Shown here: one piece after another, positions 1 through 10,575 of the stretch
Layout of the letters: the number at the start of each line of letters is the position of its first letter
Position numbering within the stretch: position 1 is the stretch's first letter
Position numbers and translations under genes: made by a program
NCBI RefSeq assembly: GCF_000005505.3
Contig: NC_016133.3
Coordinates: 7,626,001-7,690,000 of the forward strand
Direction of reading: 5' to 3'
Origin: Brachypodium distachyon
Lineage: Eukaryota; Streptophyta; Magnoliopsida; Poales; Poaceae
Length of the DNA: 64,000 nucleotides
The notes under the pieces: model-generated
Database searches by the model: none
What the model was told of the DNA's origin: nothing
Seen by the model: the letters and a program-made list of their open reading frames with translations, nothing else

Positions 1-2
1 TC

Positions 3-686
3 CTCACCTGCCACTCCCACCGCCTCGTGCCCTTCATCGAGATCGCTCATCATCGCGCCGCCGCCGACTTTCTTGAGACGCTGCCGTCTCCTAGGCTTAT
101 CGCCACGCACATGCCCATGTCGCTGCTCCCACCGGGGACAAGCTCAAGCGCGTGTCGGATCGTGTACCTGTGCAGGGACCCAAAAGATGCTCTGGTGTCC
201 ATGTGGAAGTTCCACAACAGTGTAGACCCGGGTTCCGCCATGGATCAGCTGGACAAGCCTTTCAGCATGTTCGCCGACGGGTTCTCGATGTATGGCCCTT
301 TCTGGGATCACTGCCTTGAGTACTGGAGGGAGAGCTTGGCAAGGCCCAACAATGTCCTGTTTCTCAAGTATGAAGACATCAAGTCAGATCCGGTGCAGGT
401 CGTGACGAAGCTCGCGGAATTCTTTGGCGTCCCGTTTACAGAGGAGGAAGAAAAATCTGGTGTTGGCGAAGAGGTTGTGAGGCTTTGCAGCTTTGAGATG
501 CTTGCCGGCCTACAGGTTAACCAAGTAGGCGGTGTTGACATCGGGCATAAGAAGTATATCAGCAACTCTGTATTTTTCAGGAAAGGAGAAGTAGGCGACT
601 GGGCAAACCACATGAGTGAAGAGATGGCGGAGAAATTAGACTGCATCGTCCAGGAGAAGCTCAAAGGCTCTGGGCTCTCCTTTTGA
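3..686 (+). CDS. Cytosolic sulfotransferase (SOT), 5' end missing
   Basis: The frame is open from base 3, so the first part of the protein lies outside the window; the GTG at 27 is not a real start. About 227 residues remain, and plant SOTs usually have about 330. Family hallmarks are visible: the 3'-phosphate-binding segment YLCRDPKDALVSMWKFHN (codons near 165-220), LFLKYEDIKSDP, and the C-terminal PAPS-binding motif RKGEVGDW close to the stop. SOTs move a sulfonate group from PAPS to hydroxyls of small molecules such as flavonoids, hormones or glucosinolate precursors, in the cytosol. The substrate cannot be read from the sequence. The C-terminal half is uninterrupted, which suggests a functional gene. 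The family assignment is firm. Confidence 0.95.
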   Translation, partial: LTCHSHRLVPFIEIAHHRAAADFLETLPSPRLIATHMPMSLLPPGTSSSACRIVYLCRDPKDALVSMWKFHNSVDPGSAMDQLDKPFSMFADGFSMYGPFWDHCLEYWRESLARPNNVLFLKYEDIKSDPVQVVTKLAEFFGVPFTEEEEKSGVGEEVVRLCSFEMLAGLQVNQVGGVDIGHKKYISNSVFFRKGEVGDWANHMSEEMAEKLDCIVQEKLKGSGLSF

Positions 687-800
687 TTCCTGGAACAATA
701 TGTAATCTGTTTCAGAGACTGCATCGTCATGCTACATGTGTCTCTGACATGTTTCCTACAAGCATGCAACCATCGCAATAAAATCCATTTGGCTTCTACT
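687..800 (+). terminator. SOT 3' UTR with poly(A) signal
   Basis: An AATAAA hexamer lies at 777-782, about 90 bp after the SOT stop codon. It is followed by T-rich sequence, which fits a plant polyadenylation region. The exact cleavage site is not determinable. Confidence 0.6.
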
Positions 801-1225
801 TGATTTTCTCTGTCATAATTTTGCACAGTTTCTCCTGTGGGATTCAGACGAACCGATCCAGTTCTCGTTAGTGGAATTTGTTTAGTTTGCTCAGCGGATT
901 TTTTGGCGAGGGAAGGATATTAGTAGGGTGGTGGGGGATGGCTGGGCGTTCAGTGTTGTTTTGTGTGTTTTCAGTACTTTGTTATGTTTCTAGATGCAGT
1001 ATAGTATATGGGAAAGCTAAGTTCGTCAGCAAGTCAAGAATTGTCTCCAGGAAATCCAGTAGAACATGGTGTTCATAACATATTCAAGGTTACAAGCTGA
1101 TTTCTAGATTCAGCTTGTATCGACATGTTGATTTGTGATTGATGAAATCCAAATGCAATTAATGCAAGTATCGACATATCATTTGGCTTCTACTTGATTT
1201 ATAGAGATGTCTACAATCTTGTGTT
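800..1225. other. Intergenic, nothing recognised
   Basis: AT-rich sequence downstream of the sulfotransferase. The words 'catttggcttctacttga' occur at about 787 and again at about 1182, a short direct repeat. No coding signature is seen. Confidence 0.4.
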
Positions 1226-2382
1226 TGTGATTGAACTAAACATTGTGTGCTCATGTTAGTTCAGAAGCTGCTATAATCCATAGCTGGAAACAATCAATTA
1301 AGCTGACCATTGCGATAAGATGTCTTTTGCTCTTTTTGTTGATGACATGTTCTGTAGCCTGCAGCTTGCTGCTCATGGTCTCTCTGCTGGGCCGATCCTT
1401 CCACATGAAGGTGGTGAGCTGCAGCCCAATGAAGCCCAGGAAATACAACTCACGTGAACCGTTGATCTCGGTCGCATCCAACGGCTGAGGTTGCTCTTTG
1501 AGAGAGGAGATGAGCAAAAACCCTATAGTCAGTCTATTGAGTCCTTTGGCTGCTGAGATTGAGAGAACAAGGGAGAGAGAAGCACACACCTACAACCAAA
1601 GATAGGAGAAAAGAGAGGAAGAGAAAATATGTCCAGATTCCAGCTCCGTCTTGATCTTCACCAAGCTTGTTTGTCGGAGGCTCAAATGTGGTTGGATCAG
1701 CTTCAAACTTGGTGAGTTCCTTCCACACTCAGACCACTTTGATTTGATCCATTGGTTTGAGGATTAAGTGGTCACAGAGTCGGATTAGTGAGTTGTTTCG
1801 TCAGATCTGTTTGCTGGAACTTCAGAGATGCGCAATATTGGGATATTGTCAGTTTGAGGGGTCAAACGATGTCGGATTGAGCTCAAATTTTGACAGCTAT
1901 CGAGGACTCATAGGACTACATATCTGCCAAGTTCCACGCATTTTGGTCCAGCCGGTTAGAGTAGTAATCTGAAAACCAAAGGGGACAGAAACTGCATTTC
2001 TAAGTTTAGCTGAATTTGAGCTATATCCTTTTGCTCCTGTTCAGAGTGGTTGTTGTTGATGGTGATAACAAGTTTGTAATTTATAAAGGTGTTGTTGTGT
2101 TTCCCTAGAAGTTCTTGAGAAAACTCCATTGTATCCATTTGCTAATAGTAAAAGTTGGAGTGGACCGTTCGGTCCCGTGGTTTTTTACTTCTCACGTTGA
2201 GGAGGTTTTCCGCGTAAATCATTGTGTCACTTGTGCATGTGATTGTGTTTATTCTGCTGCTTACTTGTTGGTTGAAGCTATCCTCAAAGTTCATCACAAG
2301 TTGAGGGGGTTTAGGTTTGCTTAATTGTTGTCATATTCCCATCAAGGTATCCTCAAAGTTCATCACAAGCTATCCTCAGAGC

Positions 2383-3067
2383 TCAGGGTGGGCATTCGGT
2401 TAGACTGAAACGATCGGTTCGGTTCTTTGGGTTTTTCAAAAATTCGGTTCCTCAAAAATACCAACTGATCGGTTCCTCCCAAAACTGCTAACCGAAGATT
2501 CGGTTACCCAGAAATTCGGTTCGGTTCTCGGTTTTGACCGAACGAAACCGAGATTTTGGCGTATACGAAGAAAAAGAGCAGCTTCACCGTTGTTCTTCCA
2601 CCAGAGGTAGCTGCGGCCGCCTGCCTTCATGTGCCGAGTAGGTGGAGAAGGGGGCGGAATGACCACCTTGTTGCTGCTGGAGGTGGCGGAGCCACCGCCC
2701 GCGACTCCCGAAGGTCGCCAGGTCGAGAGTCCGTAAATCGGGAGAGGGAGAACCGGAGAAGGGAGTCGGGAGAGGGAGGAGAAACGGGAAAACGAGAGGA
2801 GAGAGGTCGATTGGGATCGGGCATCCAACACGGAGGGCGGTGGGCCGGCGATTTAGGGCTAGATACGGTGGGCTGTGCTACGTATAGTTCGGTTAGATCG
2901 GGTATTTCGGTTAATCGAGGTCAAAGACCGAACTGACCGAAAAAGTTCGGTTCTTTAGATCCCAAACACGAAGCTTCTAACGGTTTCTCGATTTCGGTCC
3001 TATCGGCTTCGGTTCTCGGGTTTTTGGTGATCGGTTTCGGTTTCTTGGTTTTTATGCCCACCCTGAA
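2383..3067. mobile_element. Non-autonomous hAT-like element nested in copia
   Basis: About 685 bp. The left end TCAGGGTGGGCAT matches the inverted right end ATGCCCACCCTGAA. The 8 bases before it (CTCAGAGC, 2375-2382) and after it (ATCAGAGC, 3067-3074) differ at one position, as expected for an 8-bp hAT target duplication. The arms are full of CGGTTCGGTT-type words in both orientations. No transposase is encoded. The insertion lies in the copia primer-binding site. The exact ends can shift by one or two bases because the flanks resemble the ends. Confidence 0.75.
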
Positions 3068-3116
3068 TCAGAGCAAGGTTTGCTTTGGGATGTCTGCAGT
3101 TTGCTTGTGGTGAAAG

Positions 3117-3837
3117 ATGGAAGTGAATACCAGCAGGATGATATCATTGAATGATACAAATTATCAAGCTTGGAAGAGCAAGATGGAGGATCTGTTGTAT
3201 GTGACAGAATACTGGAAACCGATGTTCTCCACTGAGATGCCCGAGGGCATCATTGAGGAGCAGTGGAAAGTTCTTCATCGCCAAGCTTGTGGGTTCATTC
3301 GACATTGGATTGATGATAATGTTTTGAAACATATCATTGATCAGACACATGCGCGCACCTTATGACATAAATTGGAGGAGTTGTCTGCTCGTAAATAAGG
3401 TACCAACAAGATGTTCTTGATCAAAAAATTGATGCGTTTGAAGTACAAAGAGGACACTCCAATTGCAGATCATGTAAATGAATTTCAGGGCACTATAAAT
3501 CAGCTTTCTTCAATGGGAATCACATTTGAAGATGAAGTGAGAGCCTTGCAGCTACTTGGCTCATTACCTGCCACTTGGGAGACCTTCAAAGTCACCGTTT
3601 GCAATTCAGCACCTAATGGAGTTGTCACTAAATGAAGAGTACAGAAAGGTGGTTGAAGCTGGTTCTTTCTCACATTTAGAAGTGGTAGTCACTCAGTCCA
3701 GGGGGAGAAGCAAGAGTAGAGGTCCAGGTAAAGGTGCAGCTAGAAGAAGTACAAGAAAATCAAAAGGCAAGTATGATGATTATGCATGCCATCACTGCCA
3801 TGAGAAGGGCCACATCAAGTGGCATTGTGAACAATAG
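3117..3837 (+). pseudogene. Copia gag, broken
   Basis: The Gag starts [19 protein letters not shown], with the usual NYxxW core followed by KMEDLL, and ends with a CCHC zinc knuckle CHHCHEKGHIKWHC near 3787-3828. Stops occur near 3363 and 3396. A frame change near 3600 is needed to join the middle part (frame of 3411-3635) to the knuckle (frame of 3556-3837). Gag packages element RNA in virus-like particles. This copy cannot make a full protein. Confidence 0.85.
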
Positions 3838-5001
3838 AAGAAAGACGAAAAGAAAACGAAGAAGCATGTTCAGAAACAAGTAGACAGTGATAGTGACAGT
3901 GAGGGCAACCGAATTACAGCGGTTGAGGATATCATGTTTCTTATGCATGAAGAAACCAATGTCAAAATTGGTTCCATCGTTGAGGAGAGGATCACTGTAG
4001 TTTCTGATGACACCATCAGCTTTGTAAATGGTGATGAGTTGATTTGGATTCCGGACAACGGTGCTACCATACATGATACATCTGGCAGAGAGCTCTTCAC
4101 AAACTATAAATCAGGTGATTTTGGTGTCGTGAAGGTGGGAAACAATGATAGGGCTGGAATCATTGGAAAAAGAGATGTGCATTTGGAGATTGAAAATGGC
4201 ACAAGGCTAGTCCTCAAGTCTGTGAGGCATGTTGATGCACTTCAGCTCAACATTACCTCAGTTGGATTGTTTGACAATGATGGGTACTTGAGCAGATTTG
4301 GAAATAGAGAGTACAAGCTCACTAAAAAAACTTGCTTGTTGGAAAAGGTTAACAAGTTTCAATTTTGTATCATGTTCATACTAAGCTCTCTTCTGCTTGT
4401 GTCAATGCATTAGAGAAAGAAGATCCTTGTGTGTTATGGCACAAGAGACTTGGGCATATGAGTGAGAAGGGGATGATAGTGCTAGTGAAGAAAAATTTGT
4501 TGAAAAGCATGAAAAGTGTTGGTGTCAAGAAATGTTCAGATTGCTTAGCAGGGAAATAGCATAGGGTTGCCTTCAAGAATCAACCTCCTCACAAGAAGGC
4601 CTGAGTTGCTATATTTGGTACATTCCGAGGTTTGCAAAATGTCGGTAAGGTCAATGGGTGGTGCTAAGTACTTTCTCACATTTATTGATGATTTTTCCAA
4701 AAAGTTTTGTGCCTATGTCTTGCGGTCCAAAGATCAAGTGCTAAGTGTGTTCAAGCAATTCCAAGCCTCAATTGAGAGAGAAACTGAGAAGAAAATCAAG
4801 TGCATTCGCACTGAAAATGGGGGAGAATATATTGGTTCATTTGATGCCTATTGCAAGCAACAAGGAATTAGGCATCAATTCACTCCTCCGAAGACACCAC
4901 AGCTGAATGGTCTTGCTGAGAGGATGAATAGGACAATTGTTGAGAGAGTTAGATGCTTGCTATCAAGTTCAGAGCTGCTTGCCTAAATAATATTGGGGTG
5001 A
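3838..5001 (+). pseudogene. Copia protease and integrase core, broken
   Basis: The protease region is around 4040-4075, with WIPDNGATIH in place of the usual D-S-G-A core, so the serine of the active-site triad is changed to Asn. The GAG-pre-integrase motif VLWHKRLGHMSEKG lies near 4432-4470. The integrase core follows: FIDDFSKK near 4684, the catalytic Asp of that strand, and TENGGEY near 4812 (consensus TDNGGEY, with Asp changed to Glu). PQLNGLAERMNRTI lies near 4900. Breaks: a frame change near 4370, a TAG at 4557-4559, and a TAA at 4984-4986. The decayed catalytic residues and stops indicate an inactive copy. Confidence 0.85.
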
Positions 5002-5005
5002 GGCA

Positions 5006-5485
5006 TTGATGACTGGAGTTTATCTTATTAATCTCTCACCAAGTTATTCTTTGCCGGGAGATGTTCCTAAGAAGGTCTGGTATGACAAGGACGTCTCGTA
5101 TGATGATCACCTAAAGGTTTTTGGGTGTAAAGCTTTTGTTCATATCCCTCAAGATGAAATGTCAAAGCTTGATTCAAAAACACGACGGTGCATCTTTCTC
5201 GGTTATGGTTTGGATGAATTTGGCTACAAGCTGTATGATCCAATTGCAAGGAAGGTTGTGAGAAGCCGTCATGTTGTGTTTGTTGAAGACCAAACAATTG
5301 ATGATATTGTGAAGACAAAGGTAGTTTCTCGGCAGCAGCAAGACATGGTTGATTCTGGCCCAGTTCCTGTAGCTACAGCTCCACTACAAGATGAAGGTGA
5401 TGTTGTAGAAGATGTACATGATACATGTGAAGAAGATTCTCCCCAACAGCAAGAGTATGATGCTAAAAATGATGATCCGGATTAG
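5006..5485 (+). pseudogene. Copia integrase C-terminal part
   Basis: Continues the integrase after a stop at 4984-4986: FGCKAFVHIPQDEMSKLD, then RRCIFLGYGLDEFGYKLYDP and RSRHVVFVED, the conserved end of copia integrase just before the linker to RT. The acidic/Gln-rich linker ends at a TAG at 5483-5485. Confidence 0.85.
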
Positions 5486-5589
5486 CAAGCACTAGTACCA
5501 GAGATTTCACCAACAGTTCCACTCAGGAGATCCAGTGAGGATCTAGTTCCTTCTACCAAGTAACCGACAGATCAATATGTGGTTTTATT

Positions 5590-5760
5590 ATCTATGGTTC
5601 AGAACCTGAGTGCTTTGCAAATGCAATGGAAGTGCAAGGGGTGGAAGAAGGCTATGCAAGAAGATATGGATTCCTTGCATAACAATCATACATGAGTTGT
5701 TGAAATTGCCTAAGGGCAAGAAAGTGTTGAAAGAAATTGTTTGGTTCTTTGAAATTTTCT
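5590..5760 (+). pseudogene. Copia reverse transcriptase, only the first residues
   Basis: WKKAMQEDMDSLHNNHT near 5642-5692, then after a frame change LLKLPKGKKVLKE near 5700-5738, corresponds to the start of the RT domain. Homology stops at about 5745-5760, in a T-rich stretch. The catalytic YxDD region is absent, so the element was cut here. Confidence 0.8.
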
Positions 5761-6143
5761 TTTTTTTTTGTGTAGATCGGTTGAGGCCCTTCTTAATTCG
5801 TGCAATGTGCAAATCCAACTGATAATTTGAGGAGCGTTCAGGTCTTCTCTCTTCGTTTTGTTATGTTTGCAGACAATGATCCATATGTATGCCGCAATGG
5901 AGCCAAGTATTTCGGAAGAAAGGGCCGATGCACAAGCGAAACGATAAAGATGAATTTCATCAAATTGTACATGCAAATTGATGCTCCAGGTGCATACATG
6001 TCTACCTTGCACATTGACTAGACAGCTGTAGTAAAAACTTCACAGGCAAATTGACACATTTGGTGGCATCATCGGATCCACACGATACTAAGTATCTACG
6101 CCTCCTTATGCTCCAACGAGATCATAGAGTTAGAAGAGATCAT
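5760..6143. other. Intergenic, origin unclear
   Basis: Right of the copia break. No family was recognised, and neither copia sequence nor a 3' LTR is seen. Confidence 0.35.
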
Positions 6144-6211
6144 TAATAAGCAGCGCACATCTCCTCAGCATCTTCGATATACTCAATCCAATGGTCTTTC
6201 CCAACCATTTC
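6143..6211 (-). pseudogene. Possible terminal exon of an unknown gene (fragment)
   Basis: Read on the minus strand, a good acceptor (T-rich ...gttttag) is followed by 22 codons, EMVGKDHWIEYIEDAEEMC plus three residues, and a TAA stop. The peptide has a strongly protein-like composition. The minus-strand sequence upstream (6288-6512) is also open for 74 codons but was not recognised. This may be the 3' end of a captured or dying gene. No function is claimed. Confidence 0.3.
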
Positions 6212-6543
6212 CTAAAACAAAATTCAGTCTCTTAGCTTCCGTTTTTAGTTCCAAAATGCAACTAACAGAATTATGCTTATCTAACCCCTACTGAAGACCC
6301 AAGTAAGCAAAGCCAAACCAGAATCTCACTATGGTAGGAACAACATTTCCCTCACCCCTAATAAGCCCCACATCCACAAGAACCTCGTTGGTTGAGATGA
6401 TCACTATATTCATTTGCATTTGCTCACTATATGCATTTGGACTTGCTTCTTCTTGAGATGCCCATTCCAGACTCCAGTTCAGAAAGAACAATTTTAAGAC
6501 ATTAACCATCACATGAAGTACACGTAAAAATTCACATAAATGA

Positions 6544-7345
6544 CACTACGCCAGAATGTGACACTGACGCATGACCTTCAGTGGCTGTTCGAGCGAGATA
6601 AAAAAATCATGGCCACTAGTGCTCCACCAGTGGCGGTGGGCAGCCACAGCCACTCGTGCTCTAGCACCAGGCCATTGGTGAACCCCCAACAGTGGCCGTC
6701 CATGGGAACAGCCACTGGTGACTCCCAACAGTGCTGGTTTTTTCAGCCCGCACCAATTTGGCTCATTTATGCGACCAGGGCACCAATTTGGAACCAACTG
6801 AGCCATCTTGGCTCCAAAATGGTCCCTTGGTGGCATATTTGGGCATTTGGCTCATTTATGCCACCAGGCCAGCTCCAAAATGGTGCATGGAGCTCATTTT
6901 GGCCCACATTTTGCTTCAAAATGCCACCGGGTGCACCATGTTGGAGTCCATTTTTGGCTCATTTGGAGCCAAATGGCCAAAAAAATGGCTCATTTGGCTC
7001 CAAAATGCCACCAAGGCACCATTTTGTTTTGGAGCCAATATGGCTCTTTTGGCTCCAAAATGACACCAAGACACCATTTTGAAGCCAAATGCGCCATGTT
7101 GGCTCCAATATGGAGCCATGGTGGCATAATGGAGCGAAATGGCTCATTTTGTAGCCATAATGATGCCTTGGTGGCATTTTTGTGCCATTTGACACATTTA
7201 TGCGACCAAGGCAACATCTTGGAGCCAAATAAACCATATTTGATCCAAAATGGTGACATCGTGTCATTTTAGAGCATTTAGGATTTGGCTCCAAAATTAT
7301 GCCTTGGTGGCATTTTTGGAGGCAAATGGCTAAGTTCCGCTTCAA
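6544..7345. mobile_element. CACTA-type left end with CAGTGGC subterminal repeats
   Basis: Starts CACTACGCCAGAA, a CACTA terminus. Over the next 190 bases it repeats CAGTGGC/CCACTGG-type words, as CACTA subterminal regions do. A degenerate repeat field (separate entry) follows. The nearest right-hand CACTA end, at 8055, has different subterminal repeats, so the pairing is unclear. The flanks (TGA left, GAA right) do not form a matching 3-bp duplication. Confidence 0.55.
6725..7335. repeat. Degenerate palindromic repeat field (TTGGCTCC/GGAGCCAA)
   Basis: About 600 bp in which TTGGCTCCAAAATGG-type words and their reverse complements recur many times. They are mixed with 'gccaccaaggcaccatttt' and 'tggctcattt' words. 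The field is open in several frames on both strands only because the repeat lacks stop codons. It is not a gene. Confidence 0.75.
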
Positions 7346-7685
7346 ATACTACGATTGTCACTTCAATTCCTTTCTTTATATCTAATTATGCTATTCCAAC
7401 TACATTTCTTAGGTTTCTACTGGTGCAATGAGTGGTGGATGTTGAAGGTGCCCGAGTCACCATCTTGTCATGTATGAACACTAGCTTCTAATATGTTGCT
7501 ACCGTGTGATGAGCACTTGTAATACTTTTGTTGTGAGATATGTGATGTTTTCGGACTTTCATGAGATGTTTATATGCTTGTGATGTGAATGCGTTGATGA
7601 TTTTGTGTGGATGTGTTCCTGTGATGTGGATGAATATATATCTGTATATATGTGCTGTGAAAATATTTCAAATTGCTGCAATAAA
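7345..7685. other. Unassigned sequence between two CACTA-type ends
   Basis: AT-rich with repeated 'gtgatgt' words and an A-rich run at 7681-7700. No coding signal was recognised. Confidence 0.35.
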
Positions 7686-7689
7686 AAAA

Positions 7690-8055
7690 AACAAAAAAAA
7701 TACCCTTTGCGGGCGGCCAAAGGCCTGGCCGCCGGCAAAGGCTGAGCGCGGGCACGCACCAGATCGTGCCACGTGCCCGCCTTTTGCCGGTGGCCAGGCC
7801 CGACATGTGGGCCCAGCCATGGCACGCCGCGGCCACGTGCCGGCCCTTTGCCAAAGCCGCCGGCAAATGCCCGACATGTGGGCCCAGCCGTTAACGGCAC
7901 CGCATGCCGTGATCTCCTTTTCTTTGCCGGAGGCCGTCGTTTCAGCCGCCGGCAAAGAGTCTTTTGCCGGTGGATCTCCGTGCCGACGGGCTTTGCTGGC
8001 GGCCCCGAAAAAAAAGCCGCCGGCAAAGTTTTGCCGGCGGCTTTCTTCCGTAGTG
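7690..8055. mobile_element. CACTA-type right end with GCCGGCAAAG repeats
   Basis: Ends CTTTCTTCCGTAGTG at 8055, so the inverted terminus reads CACTACGGAAGAA. The preceding 360 bases carry many copies of TTTGCCGGCGGC and GCCGCCGGCAAA, the subterminal pattern of a common grass CACTA family. No transposase gene is present, so this is non-autonomous or truncated. Confidence 0.7.
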
Positions 8056-8269
8056 GAAGTATTCCAGTGTAGGCAATTGCATCTGTCGAACTACAAAATA
8101 ACACAAATAAACAACCAATGCAGCATTTGGCACCATTCCATACAAATAATAAACAACTTCTGACTTTGGCTGTGAATAACTAACCTTCTTTTTCTCTAAA
8201 TTTTGCTATCACAGGCTCAAAGGCACTAAATACCTTTGGATGCTTCATCCTGGAGCTCGCGAAGCGGAG

Positions 8270-9170
8270 TCCTGAAGGGTTTGGGACTTCGGGTCTTCGG
8301 TGTTCTTAAAAGTTGAGGACCGAAATTGCCATGAAAAATCTGGTGACCGAACGTTCGGTTACCCGAAGGATCGGTTCGGCTCTCGGTTTTGAACCGATCT
8401 AACCAAAAAAAATCGACATACCTTGCAGATTTGCAGTGCATTTCGATAGTCACTGGCTCGTCGTTGGGTGCATGTTTGCCCGTCGCCGTCGTCGCCTCGT
8501 CGGCTTCTCGCTGTGTTGCTACGCAAGCCAGGAATGAGAATAGGAGCAGGAGAAGCAGTGAAGGACGAAGGCGTTGAAGAGGTGGTCCGCCGCCAGAAGC
8601 CCGTCGGCCGCCGGTGTGTAGAGGACGTGCGCGATGGCAGTGGCGATGGCCTTTTTTTGCTAGGGCTAGGAGATCAGGTCATCGGGACTGATTGGGAGAC
8701 GAAGGACTCGAGGAATTCAGAAAAAGAGGAGTTGAGGAGTCGGGCGGACGGTTTGAGGAGACGAGGAGTCTTTTTTTTTTTGAGAGAGGATGGAGACGAG
8801 GAGTCTACTAGTGCGCATGTGCAATTGGCTGGGCCGCTGGGTGCAGTTGGGCTGGGGCCAGGCCAATCCCAATTCGGTTACTTCTCTCGGTTAACTCTCG
8901 GTTACTTGTCTCGGTTAACCGAAAAACCTGAAGAACTGGTTACTTCTCTCGGTCAACAGAAAAATTCAGGTCAATGATGGATGCCTAATCGGTTCTTCGG
9001 GTTTTTCGGTTAACCGAGAGAAGTAACCGAAAGAACCGAAATATTCGGTTTTTTAGTTTTGGTGACCGAAGTTTTAAACGGTTCTTCGGTTTCGGTACAA
9101 TCGGCTCTGTTTCTCGGTTTCTCGGTTTCTCGGTGATTGGTTTCGGTTTCTCGGTTTTTATGCCCACCCC
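8270..9170. mobile_element. hAT-like non-autonomous element, related to 2383-3067
   Basis: The right end ATGCCCACCCC at about 9160-9170 and the arms rich in TCGGTTACTTCTCTCGG and CGGTTCTTCGG words match the style of the element at 2383. The left end is eroded: CTGAAGGGTTTGGGACTTCGG at about 8270 is the best candidate. The GC-rich middle contains open frames, but none was recognised. Confidence 0.5.
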
Positions 9171-10575
9171 GCCGGAGACCCACGCGTGCCGCCGCTACCG
9201 TCGAAAAGAGATATGATTAGGTCGAAAGGAGGCGAAGGAGCTGCAGAGGTCAAGAACTTTCGACACGGATTTAGGGCGACCACCGGGATGAAACTATTTA
9301 TGGGCTGAAAAAACAAAGGTTGCCACCGTGCCGGCCCGGCCACGGCACGGCCTGGTCTGCCCAAAAATGGGCCTAGCACGCTATACGTCAGCTCTGGGCC
9401 CGTTTAGTCCGTGAGCTCGTTTAAAATGGAAAAATACAGAAAAAATAGAGAAATTCTAAAACAAAATAGACGGGCCATGTCGTGACTCGTGACGACCATA
9501 ATCCTTCCCCATCGTGAACTAGGTTTTGTGTGGTCACTGACACAGCGCAGCCATCGACGAGTCCTACCTTCTCCATACTAAGCAAGGCTAGGACCCGGCG
9601 TCAGGATTGACGGGCTTGCTGATGGGTTTAAGGGTTGTCAGACTTATCATGGCATCTCCCCGTCGACCCGATCTCCTCTAACCCCTCCCTGTTCTTCCTC
9701 CTTTGCCGACCCCCTCCGTCTTCTCCCTCCCCTTCCCTGTTCTTCCTCTTCTAGTCCTCTCCCTCTTCCTCATGTTGTTTGTGTGTTCAATTGATCCAAT
9801 TTTGGAATGGGTAAGTAATGCTTATTTGTGTGTTCAATTGATCCAATTTTGTAGATGGGCAATCAATTTCTAGAGTTGGTTGGTAATTTTATCTCTGAAA
9901 TGAGTGATGGTTAATTGTCGCTGCAACAATTTTGAATTTTTACATTATAAATGTGGTATTGTATGCATCACTGTGTTCATATGTGGTTCGATACGAAAGA
10001 AGCATGGTTTTTTTTTTGTTCAGTGGTTAACTTGGTCAACCAAACACGAAAAGTGATCCGAACCACTCAGTTAAATTTAGACAACTAACGCGAATAACGC
10101 GAAATCAGGTTCGCCACACTCAGACAACCAATCGCGAAACCGGTTCGAACGGTTCAGAAAAATTGGTTGCCCCAACTCGTCCAGCGTGGCCGCCCAACCA
10201 AACCCACCCTAAATGCGCCGGTGGCCCTGAGTGGTATCGCCTCGAAAACCCCAAATTCTGATTATTATTTTTCACAAGGTTCTTCATATTACGTATCTGT
10301 ATATATAAGTTGAAGCTCCTGGTGTTTGATTAAAAATTTCAACAGAAAACACATGTACAGAGTACAAGTTACACGACGTTAATGCTAAAATTGAATCACT
10401 ATTGTGGCATGTAAAATAAGTAATACTCCATAATACAAAATTTGTACATTTTCCATTCCCAAATTGGGACTCTGCTCTGCTATACATGAAGCAACAAAAA
10501 TATTACAGAGCACCCCTGATCACTTGATTTCGGTGGTGCGCAGCGCCCTACCAACCAACGACACACACACCCTGA
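9171..10575. other. Intergenic, probably transposon-derived
   Basis: The 27-bp word starting tttgtgtgttcaattgatcc occurs at about 9778 and 9824. A region at 9360-9490 with mirrored gggccc/ggcccg words, and one at 10030-10200 with ggttcg/cgaacc words, look like decayed hAT-like arms. The 3' end of the VQ gene (minus strand) should lie at 10450-10575. Confidence 0.4.

Larger units (their letters stand above)
1226..5760 (+). mobile_element. Truncated Ty1/copia LTR retrotransposon (pseudo)
   Basis: A plus-strand copia element in the order LTR-like region, primer-binding site remnant, gag, protease, integrase and start of reverse transcriptase. The rest of RT, RNase H, polypurine tract and 3' LTR are missing, and copia-like sequence ends near 5760. 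About 1226-2375 is the likely 5' LTR, but its left boundary is not certain. The part at 2160-2230 has the look of a copia LTR 3' region (mirrored GGACCG/CGGTCC, then a TTTTCCGCGTAAAT segment). The ATCAGAGC at 3067-3074 is the core of the initiator-tRNA-Met primer site. Gag and Pol are broken by several stops. The 22-bp sequence beginning tatcctcaaagttcatc occurs at 2279-2300 and 2348-2369. A hAT-like MITE sits inside at 2383-3067. Confidence 0.75.

Noticed and set aside
6540..7272. Overlapping open frames of 100-180 codons on both strands
   Set aside because: They arise from the TTGGCTCC/GGAGCCAA repeat field. No frame has protein-like composition.
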